Below, piece by piece: positions 46,140-57,546 of a stretch of DNA of 60,000 bases (position 1 is its first letter; every line of letters starts with the position of its first letter). Source of the stretch: Takakia lepidozioides (lineage: Eukaryota > Streptophyta > Takakiopsida > Takakiales > Takakiaceae); contig CM060731.1 in assembly GCA_030704615.1 (NCBI GenBank), positions 66,198,756 to 66,258,755 on the forward strand. The letters are read 5' to 3'. The position numbers were made by a program, and so were the translations under genes. The notes under the pieces were generated by a model. That model searched no databases. It saw only the letters and a program-made list of their open reading frames with translations, and had not been told where the DNA came from.

Positions 46140-46470
46140 GGGGGCCATTTCTGGAAAAATGGCACCGAATTTCCCTATTTTGGGCCGAAAACTGGCTAAG
46201 TCCCAACATGTACGGGAACGATGTCTAAAAAAATGGCGCCGAATTTCCAGTTACATGGCCCAGAACTGCCCAACATCTGTGAAATCCCCGGCATCATCTA
46301 CCAAAATTCGGCGCCAAATTTCCAAATTTTGGGCTAACGCACCTGCCATGTTGGGACCTATAGCCGCGAAATTCGGCATCATTTTTCGCCGGAGGCACCT
46401 ATTGCCGCGAAATACGTCACAGTTTTCTCCGGTTGTGGAACCTATTACCGCGAAATTCGGCGTCATTTTT
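46140..46470. repeat. Cluster of AAATTCGGCGCC-type motifs
   Basis: Variants GCACCGAATTTCC, GGCGCCGAATTTCC, TTCGGCGCCAAATTTCC, GAAATTCGGCATCATTTTT and GAAATTCGGCGTCATTTTT occur in both orientations within 330 bp. They share the core of the palindromic units at 33.7-35.0 kb but not the rest of the unit. Confidence 0.7.
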
Positions 46471-48543
46471 GCAGATGTCGTTCGGAATTTGCATGAGTGG
46501 AAGACGAAATATCATGAGCACGGCTCCCAAAACTACAATTTCAGCTTCAAACAATGAATATTATATTAGTTTTTGTTCTGACACATTCCATTAAAATAAT
46601 GTTTTTTAATGTTTTTTATTTCCAGAATTTGTACTTCTACTCCTGAAAACCGATTGTCTTACTACTCCGCTCATGCCGCTCATGCTCATGAAATAGCTAA
46701 CCTCTCGCATCGGAGCCCCCCCGGGAAAGGTGTGCGGGCCACAAGATTCACAAGCATGGAGGCATATTGAAGAGATGTGGCCTTTTCTCTTGGAGGACCC
46801 ACGACATGTCCACCTCGGCTTCTCCTCGGATGGGGTCAACCCATTCTCTGTCCAGTCATGTAGTCATTCCACTTGGCCGGTGACCATGGTGAATTACAAC
46901 ATCCCTCCGTATCTTTCAATTAAAAAAGGCCAGGGCAATTGCATGATTGGGTGGATTAAAAGCGACACATGTTGCGTTCATTGGAAGTCCATGGAATTTA
47001 TTTATTTTTTGAATCTATTGCTTTCAGTTTATTTTCTTAAAAATAGATTGTAGTATATATAACATTTTTAGTAAAGAGTCCCTCCTCAAAGATTGAAAAT
47101 ATTCTTTACTAGATATTTTAATCTTTAATTTGAAAAAACATTTAGACATCAAAATCTAGAGTTTACAACCACTTGTCCATATACCACCTAGCACCTTTAG
47201 ATTATAGGTTTGTATGTCTTTTTAGTAAAAGAAGACACCTCAAAAATCCAAAACATAAGATATTATGGACTAGAGCAAATCAACATATTTTTAGGTGCAA
47301 AATAATCCATAGCTTTCAATTCCTAAGATAATTAGTCAACATAAAAGTGGATTTGGATTGGATTTTAAAATGGCACCCCTAGTGTGTTTTCCTTTGTGTC
47401 ATTGTATGAGTGTACATGATATTTTTTCAGTCCATAAGATTTTATGTGTAACATCTGCAGTCCACAGTACTCAACTTTAAAAATCCATGGTTCTCTGGTA
47501 CATGATTGTTTTTGCAATCTAACAATTGGTACACATACCTATTGTAGTTAGAATCCCTACACCATATAAATTTAGATGAAATATTGAGTTGTTGAACAAA
47601 TATGGGTAAAACCATGTAGGGAGGTCGCTGCAGAAACTGCCATGTTACGCAAAAACTGGGACACCCAATCCTGCAAATACCCGCCATATCATGTTGGCTG
47701 TCATTGTGCCAGGTGAGTGTTCTCATTTCATGTTTATTATTGCCTTGGACTTTACATTAAACTTTTGATCTCTGGCGCAATTCGGATGCAAGATTGTTAA
47801 GTGACATAATCATGGAGTAAGACGTGTAATTCATTTTGTAGTATAATTTGCATATTGGTGGAGCATTGAAACAATGATGTGAATGTCTCATAGGGAAAAA
47901 ACAAGTGGCAAACATGGACACGTACTTGTGACATCTTGTTGATGAACTTAAGGAGCTATGGAGGGGGGACCCGGCGTTGGATGTTTCACTTGACCTTATG
48001 GCCGGACAATCTTTTCAGACGAGAGGTATCTTGCTTTGGACAATGCATAATTATCCAGGTATATTATGTTCCCCATGAACAACCCGCGTACATTCACTTG
48101 TCAATGCCGGATAATATCGATGAGGATTGGGATTGATTGAAGTAGCGGCGACAGTCTTGTGCACCATAGTGGGGTAGATGGCATTATGGGCCATGCACAT
48201 GACAACTTTTTGCCTTTGCTAATGTGGCGGGATGTGTAGTACGAGACTAACTGTTTGCTCGGGGCTAATCACCAAAGGGTACCATGCATGCTTGTATTGT
48301 GGCGATGATCTTGATGCACATAGCTCCCGCCATCTTCACAAGATGGTGTATCCCAACTACCGCAAGTTTTTTTCTATAAGCCATCGATGGAGAAAAAAAG
48401 AGAAACACGTGTTTGATGGCAAAGAGGAAGTACGTCCCCTTTCCCTATGACACCATCCGGGCAGTTTTGGGAGGACCAATGGAAGGGGGTGTTGTACGGT
48501 GGAAGTATAGGCACGCACCTGGACAAATGAGGAATACGAGAAA

Positions 48544-49062
48544 GTGATAGCCACCATAAGTGTTGTCCGAACACCAACTGGTTATGGGTCATCCCTCGAT
48601 ACGAAGTTCAGCGAAGAAGACGGGGTCCATGGTTTGAAGTCTCATGACTACCACAATCTATTGCAAGACATCTTGCCCATTGCAGTACGTGGGACATTGA
48701 CTCCCGAGGTTCGTGAGACAATCTATAGATTGGGAGGCTTGTTCCGATGGATTTGCTCCAAAAAATTGGAGAAAACGGATTTTTCACGCATGAAGAAAGA
48801 GGCGGCGGAGGTAATGTGTATGTTGGAGATACACATTCCTCCCTCCTTCTTTGACATCCAAGTGCACTTGGTAGTGCATTTGGTAGAAAAGGCTTCGATT
48901 GCCAGCCCCGTTCATTCTCGGTGGATGTACTTCTTTGAGCGTTATATGAAAATTTTGAAAGGATTTGTAAGACAAATGACGCACCCGGAGGGTAGCATGG
49001 CGGAGGGGTATACGTTGCAAGAAGCTATGTTCTATTGCATGATACATGACAAGGGTGGATGA
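48544..49062 (+). pseudogene. DUF4218-like exon of the CACTA element
   Basis: The best-preserved 172-codon frame of the element. It has LKSHDYHNLLQDILPIAVRG, a GLFRWICSKKL block, EIHIPPSFFDIQVHLVVHLV, SRWMYFFERYMKILKGFVR and HPEGSMAEGYTLQEAM, the recognisable DUF4218 signature found fused to or next to TNP2 transposases in plants. Beyond 49062 the frame degrades (IHEWEAR followed by a stop). Confidence 0.88.
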
Positions 49063-49581
49063 GGAAGCTCCTCGGATGTGGAAGGAAGATGAGGATGCAC
49101 GAACCAATGACATCGTTTTGCCCAAAAAATCGAACAGGGTAAAATTGCCGACCTTGGTGATTGAGCAAGCGCATGACTTCATACTGAAAAACAACCCATC
49201 CATACATGAGTGGGAGGCAAGATAAAATAACCTTGTTCAGCAACGAGATGAGGAGACGCTTGCATGGAGGCGGAACCATCCAAGGCCGGTTACTAGACGC
49301 CCACGACGAGGAGCGGGCCGCCGGAATGTTCCTTCATAAAATTTGCCCATGGAATTGCAGCCTCTAAGTTCATTCCAATAGTGGCTTCGGACTTCAGTTT
49401 ATGATGCCGTTGCAGATCAAGACATTGCAAGGGCGCGACCTTATACACGGCGGTTTGGATTCACGGTCGTCATTTCCGCATTCGTGCTCTTGACATGAAG
49501 CGCAAAACAACCTTTGATTCTGGCTTGTGTGCCACATATTGGCAAGACTCTGTGTGGGGCAAAGGAGATACATGACCTGCT

Positions 49582-50186
49582 ATGAGCAAACTTAAGTACA
49601 TTGGACAGCTTGAGAGCATACTCCAACTTCAGTATACAAGGTACCGGCCTCTTCTCTTCAAGGGAAGGTGGTTCCAGCCACATTTTGTGGGGCCCTCCGC
49701 AACACTAGTGCAAGATGATTGTGGTTTCATGCGCGTCAATGCAGATAGGTTCAACCCTACTCATCGTCCCTCCGATGAGCATTTTTCACGGCCTTCAGAC
49801 ATGGAGCAAGTTTTCTTCTCCGTTGATAAAACAAGAGGGGGGAATTGGAAGGTGATTGTGCATGCTCAGCCCAGAGGAAGACGTATCTATCATGGTCTCG
49901 GATCTTCATGGGGTGAGGCAATTGCGGTGGACGGAGAGACTGGTCATAATGATACTGACGATGGAGGTTGGGTAGAGGGGGTAGGCATCCCGGACCCTAT
50001 ATGATGAAGCTCCAGAAGATAAGGATGTTGGAGAAGGAGGATGAAAGCACAGCCATTGACAACGAGGTGGAGGATGATTCGGTTTTGAGGGCCGGGCCAT
50101 TTATGACGATGACTCCGATGACCAAGAAGACTTGCGGCTTGATGAGGATGAAGAAGCTCCGGATGATGATGTTCCAGTTGATTAGA
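49582..50186 (+). pseudogene. DUF4216-like exon and acidic C-terminus of the CACTA element
   Basis: The frame reads YRPLLFKGRWFQPHFV, DDCGFMRVNADRF and EQVFFSVDKTRGGNWKVIVH, the DUF4216 pattern. A change of frame after about 50004 leads to an Asp/Glu-rich end with a stop at about 50186. Confidence 0.78.
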
Positions 50187-50519
50187 CACGAAATCAAAGC
50201 TACATAATAATTCTCGCACCGAACTGTACCCATTCCTTCGATTGATTGTACATGTATATGCATATTGTAACTTCTATGATTGATGAAATATGGTTGTGGC
50301 TGGTAGTATTTCAAGAAAGAAGGCAGAGGCAATGAATATGTTGGAGCAACACATACAGATGTGGTATCAAGAGAATTACAAAATGAATGTCACAATCTAC
50401 AAGAAGGTCCACAATAACAAGCTAAACCATAAAGAAAAACAAACACCCTATACCAGCACCATATGGAAAAAATAAAATAAAAATAAAACTAAAAATCCCC
50501 AAAGGCCCTAAACCTAAAC

Positions 50520-51055
50520 CTAGAAAGCCGTATCGTTGCTGCCTGCGACACCAACGCATCGTACAATGCGACGCGTTTTTTGGATTTGTGAGGCCAAGGT
50601 CGCAAACGCCAACGGCAAGCCATTGCAGGATGCGGTTTTTTTTTTTTTTTTTTTTTTTTTTGAATAAATTGGGCAGCCCCTGTTTGCGACGCTCGGCCGT
50701 CGTCAATGTCTTTTGCCATTCATGCCACCATGCGACGGCCTAGCGTCGCCAACAAGGGCTGCGATGAAAGAAATGGCAAGAAAGGGCTGTCTTTTTTCCG
50801 CTGGCGACGGTTGCATTCTGCCCTTCGTTGGGAGGTGACGCTTGGGCGTCGCACGGAAGGGCTGCCTCCTGCCTTCATCCATCCGTGCGACGGCCGGGCG
50901 TCGCCGCCTGGCCCCGGCGCCAGGTGGCGACCCGCGGGGTCTGTTTGCGACAGCCGGGCATCGCAAAAAGGCGCCGTGGGGTTGGCGTCGCACGCTCGGC
51001 GCCGCGCGGGGGCGTGGGGGCGCGGCTGGCGTCGCAAACCTCCTCATCTGCTATA
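50520..51055. repeat. GC-rich cluster of GCGACG/CGTCGC palindromes
   Basis: Within 530 bp the sequence repeatedly forms short palindromes: TGCGACGGCCTAGCGTCGCC, GCGACGGCCGGGCGTCGCC, TTGCGACAGCCGGGCATCGC, plus single arms such as GGCGTCGCACG. GC content is far above the flanks, and a T21 run lies at about 50637. Overlapping open frames occur on both strands for compositional reasons. Confidence 0.75.
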
Positions 51056-51789
51056 ATGCTCCAAAGTTGTCGAACTCAACCTTCCTTGCATTACTTGAAT
51101 GCAGGTGGTTTCCAAAGCTTCCATCTCAAACCCTAGCTATGCACCTGCAAATCATCCCATGACACAAACAAAGAAAAATGACCAAGTCCAAGACTCATGT
51201 TCAGCACACAACCCTGCAACCCTAAATCCATTTTGAATTATTTTGAACTTTTATTGAATAATACATTTTTTGTTACCCCAGTGGTTTGGGGCTCAAATCC
51301 TGTCCTTTTTATATATGGTATGGTATGTGAATTTTATTTTATTGTAATGAGTACAATGTTAACTTTTATATGAAGTGGTAGTAGAAATTGATAAAGGCAG
51401 GCCAAAATGAACTAATTAATATGACCAAATTTAAATTATGTAATGCATGTTTGGCCATAGAGTCCGGGTCATATGAAACATGTTTGACATAGTTTTTGGG
51501 GGGATAGCTTCAGGGCTTACAATGCTACCCACCTACACCTCATTTTTGGGCTCTTGCAAAAAGTCTATAGATTTTTCCAAAGTATATTAGATTTTCTATT
51601 TTTAAAGAATAAAAAATAAATGAAAACACCTAGGAGCTACAGCTCACAAATCAGGCTTATCTACTAGATGTGACATATAAAGATTTGAAGACAATGTAAA
51701 CAACTATTGTCAAGCCTTGTAGTGAGTTCAATTATTTGAAAAATTTGTATTTTTGGAACTGCTTAATTTATCACGGCTCTAAGTGGAGA
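51056..51789. other. AT-rich spacer inside the CACTA region
   Basis: No gene. The phrase CAGTGGTTTGGGGCTCAAAT at 51281-51300 recurs at 53220-53239, in direct orientation, just beyond the element end. Confidence 0.5.
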
Positions 51790-52560
51790 AGAGCTAGCTA
51801 TGTTGGCTACCATATTTCAAGCTAGTTTCATATGACGAAACATTGTTCAAGTTGAGGAAAGTGCTTCAGAGAATGAATACTGTGATTCAGATTCAGAATA
51901 AAGTTGATTGTTTGGAACCATCTGTTCAATAGCATCATCCTACAATGATTTGGACACTTGTATATTTTTTAAAGTCTGCCACAGGCGCACAAACCACTTA
52001 AACATTTTCATGTATCACCACAAGGGTGGTACCAGTCACTGAGGTGTCTTTCAACCATTCACAAACTACCACCGTCCAAGTGATACCAATCATTGTGGCG
52101 TCTTTAACCACTCACTATGTACCACTATCCAAGTGTACTAATTACTGAGGTGTCTTTAACCACATAACATTCTAGAACTAACATGAGAGACTGAAGACCT
52201 GGCTATGTTGGCTACATGTATTCAAACGGCATTTGTACAACCAACCGCTATTCCAGTTGAGGAAAGTGATTCAGAAGGTGACGGATATGTTTCAGATTCA
52301 GAATAAAGTTTATTGTTGGAACCATCTGTTCAATAGCATCATCCTACAATAGTCTAGACACTTGTCTGTTTTTCAAAGTCTGTCACAGGTGCACAAACCA
52401 CTTAAAGTTTTTCATGTATCACTACAAAAGTGGTACCAATTACTGTTGTGTAGGCAATCACTCATGAGCGACCACTAGAATAGTGGTTCCAATTATGCAG
52501 TATCTTTCACCACCCACTCTCCACCACTGTCAAAGTGGTACAAATCAATGAGGTGTCTAT
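51790..52560 (+). repeat. Tandem duplication of a 405-bp unit containing a coding-sequence end
   Basis: Copy 1 (from 51790) and copy 2 (from 52196) both encode a C-terminal peptide. Copy 2 reads LAMLATCIQTAFVQPT then PVEESDSEGDGYVSDSE and a stop. Copy 1 reads ELAMLATIFQASF, a stop, then VEESASENEYCDSDSE and a stop. Both continue into a shared 3' region with CCATCTGTTCAATAGCATCA. The peptide looks like the acidic tail of a transposon protein. Confidence 0.8.
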
Positions 52561-52990
52561 AACCACTCAAGATCAACGTGCACTGTCCCCGTCCATGTGG
52601 AATATTATATTAATTAATTAAAATAGATCTCCAAATCATAAATCATAAATAAAATTTGAATTATTACACGTGGAGTAGTAAGTGGTTTCAACCACTTCCC
52701 ATCACTGAGGTGTCTATAACCACTCACAATGTACCACTGCACCCGTCCACGTGGAATATTACATTTATTAACTAAAATATATTACCAAATAAAAAATAAA
52801 AAATAAAAAATAAATTATTACACGTGGACTACTGAGTGGTTGAAACCACTTCCAACCACTGTCTGTGATGCCACCGTGGCATTTCATCAGGATTAACCAC
52901 TAGCTGCAAGTGGTTACTAATGGTTTATAGAGTGAGAAAAGACAGTAGTGGTTAAAGGGCCAGTGGTTATTCCGCGTTTTCCTTCTAGTG
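52010..52990 (+). mobile_element. 3' subterminal repeats and terminus of a CACTA element
   Basis: About twenty ACCACT or AGTGGT hexamers crowd this kilobase, often as AACCACTCAC, GTACCACT or GAGGTGTCTTTAACCACT. The region ends TTCTAGTG at 52990. Read on the minus strand the terminus is CACTAGAAGGAAAACGCG, the standard CACTA start. Subterminal arrays of this kind bind the element's own regulatory protein in En/Spm. The matching 5' terminus was not found in the window. Confidence 0.68.
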
Positions 52991-53046
52991 ATATCACAAA
53001 CAACTATGCGACGATGGCCGTGTACTTTGAGCATCTGTTTTCGCCC

Positions 53047-53165
53047 GTGCACCCCTCAAGGCTTTCCAATGGTACCAAGCACCAGGGCTTGGGCCTCGGG
53101 GTTGGGGACATCTCAAATCTACAAAACAAAACAAACAAAACAAACGTCTTGCTTCATATTCAGTA
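53047..53165. repeat. Retroposon-like repeat with AAAC-rich tail, copy 1
   Basis: Shared with 57099-57235: GTGCA(C/T)CCCTC, a GGCTTTCCAA block, AAGCACCAGGGCT, and a tail of ACAAAACAAAACAAACAAAA followed by CTTGCTTCA or CTCGCTTCA. It lies about 55 bp beyond the CACTA terminus. Confidence 0.75.
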
Positions 53166-53762
53166 CAATGGGAAGGGGGGGGGGGACTACTATGGAATGG
53201 CCCCCACACAAGTCACCTCAGTGGTTTGGGGCTCAAATCCTGCTGCCTTTGTTCTTGTTGGTTTGGGGATGGTGTTTGCTTCATGGCTTGTATGGAAGGG
53301 TGTTATTTTTTGCCCCTCCTCATACTAGGGCCTCACTAGACATTAGCAATGTTGGCAGGCCGTCCCTTGGTTGACAGCATCTTAATCTTTCAACGCCCAC
53401 CATGTTGAAAAGGGGCTTCAGGGCCTATTTAAATATAAATTGTTTTGTTAGATGTGCTTCAATTTTTATGAAATCAGTGCCATAGAATGGCCCATGTCGT
53501 GAACTGCCAGGATTGGGAGCTGATTGCCCTAATTTCGAATTAAACCGAAGATGTCTCATCACGCAAGCAAGGAGGTCAAGTTTTGATGAAGGTAATTCTC
53601 TCTTTTTCATGCTATGATTCCTTTCATATGTCTATGAGAGAGGATCATTGTGAGGGGATTTTGCCCAATTTTGGCCAAGTGGTGGCACCACATGCGTTGG
53701 CCAAATTGGACTGTTTTTGGGTTGTTGGATGAGGAATCCTTACTAATCTCGCCTCCATCTAA
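53166..53762. other. Spacer, nothing recognised
   Basis: It contains a G tract (53173-53185) and the CAGTGGTTTGGGGCTCAAAT phrase. No gene. Confidence 0.5.
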
Positions 53763-54177
53763 GGGCCTTGCCATACGAGCGGCAGTGAGCTCGAGTGACA
53801 TGGAAATCCTTGGCTAGGATTGTAACATAGTGATGTTATGGAGAGTAGGCCCATAAACAAAACAATGCTACCACATGAGCGGCAGTCGGGACGGGAACAG
53901 TGCCCTTAGAAGCAGAGATGAACGTGGAGATGAGCTCCACGTCGGGAAGGAGCAGATCATGACAAAGAAGTTCCCTAATATTTCGGATTTCCAAGCAATA
54001 GTCCTTGGAAATCCTACTTTCGCAGAGAGGCTCCACATAAGCATCACATCACATTGCCTTCTCGTTGCTATTCCTCCCGTGTGGTAGGTGAGGGTGTCAG
54101 TTTACGATCCATCAACCAATCAGCAGGCCTTCAGCAGGTTGCGAGGACTTCCACTGCCGCTCGTGTGGTAGGGCCCT
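53763..54177. mobile_element. Harbinger/Tourist-type MITE with TAA target duplication
   Basis: The left terminus GGGCCTTGCCATACGAGCGG (then CAGTGAG) and the right terminus, whose complement is GGGCCCTACCACACGAGCGG (then CAGTGGAAG), form inverted repeats of about 25 bp with four mismatches. TAA lies directly outside both ends, the usual 3-bp (TWA) target duplication of PIF/Harbinger elements. A third copy of the terminus, GCTACCACATGAGCGGCAGT, lies inside at about 53869, suggesting a nested or rearranged element. No complete transposase frame. Confidence 0.8.
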
Positions 54178-54479
54178 AAGTTGATCTCGTCACTCGAATC
54201 TTAAAAGAACTACCAAAAATATTTATTATTTTCCACATTCAACGGTGCTGTTTTCTAGATCTCTGGATCTCGGGCTAATTGTCGTGGAAATTGTTCACCA
54301 CAAAGGACCTGCTATTGTTTGAAAAAGTCAAACTATGGCAGTGCTGGGCATTAGAGGGTTAACCACTTCCATACGACCAATTTATGAGACACCAAAACCT
54401 ATTTGGTGTGAAATAGAGAGGTGTTAATTCAACATATGTCATGAACACCATCTTTCACAAAACCTTTCTTTAGTGGATC

Positions 54480-54720
54480 TAGATAGCATGTACTTCCACA
54501 AAAGGTTTGATATATCTATGAATAACAAGCGAGTAAAAATTGAAAATGCATTTGGCCTCTTTAAGTGTAGAGAAAATATTCTAATTTGATGTTTGAATGT
54601 GGGTCTTTATTTTGCGGGATAAACGTCAGTTGCGACAGGTTGTGTTCTTCATGATTTTGCACAATTGCATGGTGAAAGTAATCCAAATTATAAAGTCAAA
54701 TGATGATATTATCAATAACA
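54480..54720 (+). pseudogene. Harbinger (DDE_4-type) transposase remnant
   Basis: In shifting frames the plus strand reads FHKRFDISMNNKRVKIENAF then GLFKCR, a stop, and GCVLHDFAQLHG. These match the conserved RxxIENAFG.LK.RW and CVLHNF blocks near the C-terminus of plant Harbinger transposases. Stops interrupt it and the DDE core is not recognisable. Confidence 0.55.
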
Positions 54721-57384
54721 AGAATGATAACAATGTGTTGTCACTAGGCTGCAAGCACCTCTCATACATATGTACAAAATTTCAAAAAAATAATTTGATA
54801 TGTTTTGCTAGGTTACTATAATCGTGAGCATGGATGAGGGACGTAAACCATTGATTATTACCTCAGCCTATTATTGGTAGGCATACAAATTTGGTGTGTG
54901 GTCGGGACTAACTAATACATACCAAAGATAGATGTGTATCTTGGAAAGAAAGACACAATTGACTTGACGAAAAGATTGGGTACTATATTAATATACGTAG
55001 ATTGTAGGTTGTGAGAACATTGAGCATTTAGCACATTGTTACTATGGATTTTATTTTCTATTTATTATTATTTTTCCAATTCCATCTTATTTTATGACTT
55101 GGCGGTAAAAGACATCTAGTAATGCAATAACATTGTAATGACACTGCGTACGACATTTTTTTTTCTTGCTTGGATGATTTGGGAATATTTGAAAAAAAGA
55201 GTAAGCTATGATACAACATGCACATCCCTAACAAAATATGTTAACTTAGTTGATTGACAACAAATGTATGGACTATACTAAGTACGATTGTCAGTCCGAT
55301 GATAGAGAAAGTTTCATTGAGAGGTGGCACAATGGTGTCTTAGGCTGATCCCTACATAGCCCGGGTTGAAGCATCATTAGCAACACAAGAAGGTGTACAA
55401 TGTATATTGTTAATTGAACCATCATGACAATTCTGTGTTACTAATATTGTGTCTCTTGTTCTTCTTCAGTCTTGTTCGGGAGAGTGCCATCCCTTTCCTC
55501 TTTGAAGAGGGTATCATCAAAGTGTGTTACTCGGTTTGTCCCAGTGTCCATTAAGGGAAAGAACCCTGTAACATTGGGATTGTTCTTTAAAAAATGGAAT
55601 GGTTCCAATGTTTTCAATCAAGTTGGAAGGTCCGCACAAATTTTTGAATATTACATACATGTAATCCGCCTCAGATGCAGTTTGCACTGACCTATTGTTT
55701 CCTATTTTTTTTCTGATATTAAAACTAAAATATATTATGTATAATATTGGGAATTAAGAAATTCAAGGGTTTTCCTTTCTTTTCTTTTCTGTTTAAACAT
55801 GGGATTCAAAGTAATTCGTGTAGGACTCATGAGAAAAGCTCTTGAAATCAAAGATTAATCAAAACATGAAGTCATTTGAACAAATGATCATTATATCTTT
55901 TTTGTTTGATCATGATGAAACCTTGCATTTTCCTTGCTTTTTTTTATACTATAAATTAAATTATCTTGGACATCTTCTTTATTTGCAAATCAGATGTAGT
56001 TGTCATGGTGTGTCCAAAGAATCAACAAAAGCAAATAATGTGTACACTAAACTAGGCCTAAACTAGGGAAAACATATCATGCTGACTTTTCATATAAAAC
56101 ATGTTAGTGGTCTTACAATAGAAGCATTGTCCACGCAATCCGATACCTTGTAATGGTTGGCAACATTCACAAAGCTAAAATTATTCCACGGTTTGTACGT
56201 ATCAATATTATAATGTCAGGATTTCAAGCTTTCAGATCAATATAGAAGCCATTAAATCAATTAGATCACATAATAATTTTGGCTTTTTCTTCCCTTAGCA
56301 ACTACCACCAAAACCCCCAATGTCTTCCTCATTTGATTTGCACTATAAAACTATAATTAAACTATTGACAGTTGTCTAGTCATGTCTAGTATATATATAT
56401 ATGTAGGCCAACATTATGATATCGAATTTCTCATTTTACCTTATAAAAATGTGATCATTTTCGCCTCCACAATACGTGTCATTGGAATTAGAGATGAAGA
56501 GTCTTGCCGAAGCCAATATAACTTATAGTATCATTTCAACCAAAGGGCTACTACCTTTCGTTTGGAAGGTAGTCTATTTTTTCTTAAGGTATGAGTGTGA
56601 GCTTGTTATACAATTTAACCAAGTTGGTCCATTAATAAAGATTTTTTATAAGAAAATTTAGTATTTTCTTACACTAGGGTAGCCTATGTCGTTGGCCCAA
56701 GTGTCAAGTGTCATCCAAGTCCGAGTATGTCTCCTATGTCGACGCCCATGTGTGAAGAATTGAAATGAAGTTTTAGTTACAAAGAGTGTGTGGTACATCA
56801 TGAATGAACTAATGTTTAAAGAATATTGTGATTCAGATATTGGAATTAGGTGAGAGAGTTAGAAGTTTATATTAATACTTATGTATATACAATCATATAT
56901 TGAAAAAACCAATTTATTTTTTCTCTGAATTTATTGAGTAGTATTATATCCAATCATTATTGATATATCTTCTCTCGAGGCTCCAATCATTGTCCCAGGA
57001 AAGCCCACTTTGCTATTTTTCACGAATTTCCAACGACCAAAACTACTTGAAATTCGACATCTCCCACACCGTAGGTCCAGAAATCATGAGACCAAGCTCG
57101 TGCATCCCTCCTCATCGAGGGCTTTCCAACAGTACCTGCAAGCACCAGGGCTGGGGCCTTGCGGTTTGGGACCTCAACACTACAAAACAAAATAAACAAA
57201 CAAAACAAACAAAACAAACTACCTCGCTTCACATATTGATTTTTATAAGAAAATTAGTATTCTCATAATTAAAAAATATTATCACACATTGATTTCTTCA
57301 CGCCATTATTATTTAAAATATACTATTTTATTACCTTTTGTTAATAATAAATTTTTAATCATATTAGATTAAAAAAAATGGAAC
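54721..57384. other. AT-rich intergenic region
   Basis: Frames at 55472-55690, 55842-56066 and 56476-56661 are short, without domains, and sit in strongly AT-rich DNA. Apart from the repeat at 57099-57235 nothing is recognised. Confidence 0.5.
57099..57235. repeat. Retroposon-like repeat with AAAC-rich tail, copy 2
   Basis: Partner of 53047-53165 in the same orientation. The tail here is longer, with ACAAAACAAAATAAACAAAC and further AAAC units. It lies about 310 bp upstream of the lectin start codon, so it is part of that gene's upstream region. Confidence 0.75.
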
Positions 57385-57392
57385 TATATAAA
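57385..57392 (+). promoter_or_regulatory. TATA box of the lectin gene
   Basis: TATATAAA lies 155 bp upstream of the ATG at 57547, a normal spacing for a plant promoter with a 5' leader of about 120 bases. Support is positional only. Confidence 0.5.
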
Positions 57393-57546
57393 CATGACTA
57401 CACACGCACTAGTGTCAAACCTTTCCCAAAACACATACTTAATAGCTACATTTAGCAGCACGGAACTCTATTTGTTATATATCTTTATCTTGATATACTC
57501 CCAGGGTTTTGTGGATCATAATAACAGTTGCATTTAGACTTGCAAC

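Larger units (their letters stand above)
46728..50186 (+). pseudogene. CACTA (En/Spm) TNP2-type transposase, decayed, multi-exon
   Basis: Exon-like pieces follow the canonical order. 46728-46926: DSQAWRHIEEMWPFLLEDPR, HVHLGFSSDGVNPF, WPVTMVNYNIPPYLSIKKG. About 47620-47711: ANTRHIMLAVIVPG. 47885-48055: LVDELKELWRGDPALDV and GILLWTMHNYPG, with an in-frame stop just before LVDELK. 48226-48446: GLITKGYHACLYCG and HKMVYPNYRKFF. A DUF4218-like block follows at 48544-49062 and a DUF4216-like block with an acidic tail (RLDEDEEAPDDDVPVD) to 50186. TNP2-type proteins cut and paste CACTA elements. The conserved segment usually found between the CX2C piece and DUF4218 is missing, and stops are present, so it is inactive. 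Confidence 0.85.

Noticed and set aside
50703-51162. Five overlapping frames of 102-116 codons on both strands
   Set aside because: GC-rich palindromic DNA lacks stop codons in many frames; no domain and no consistent start.
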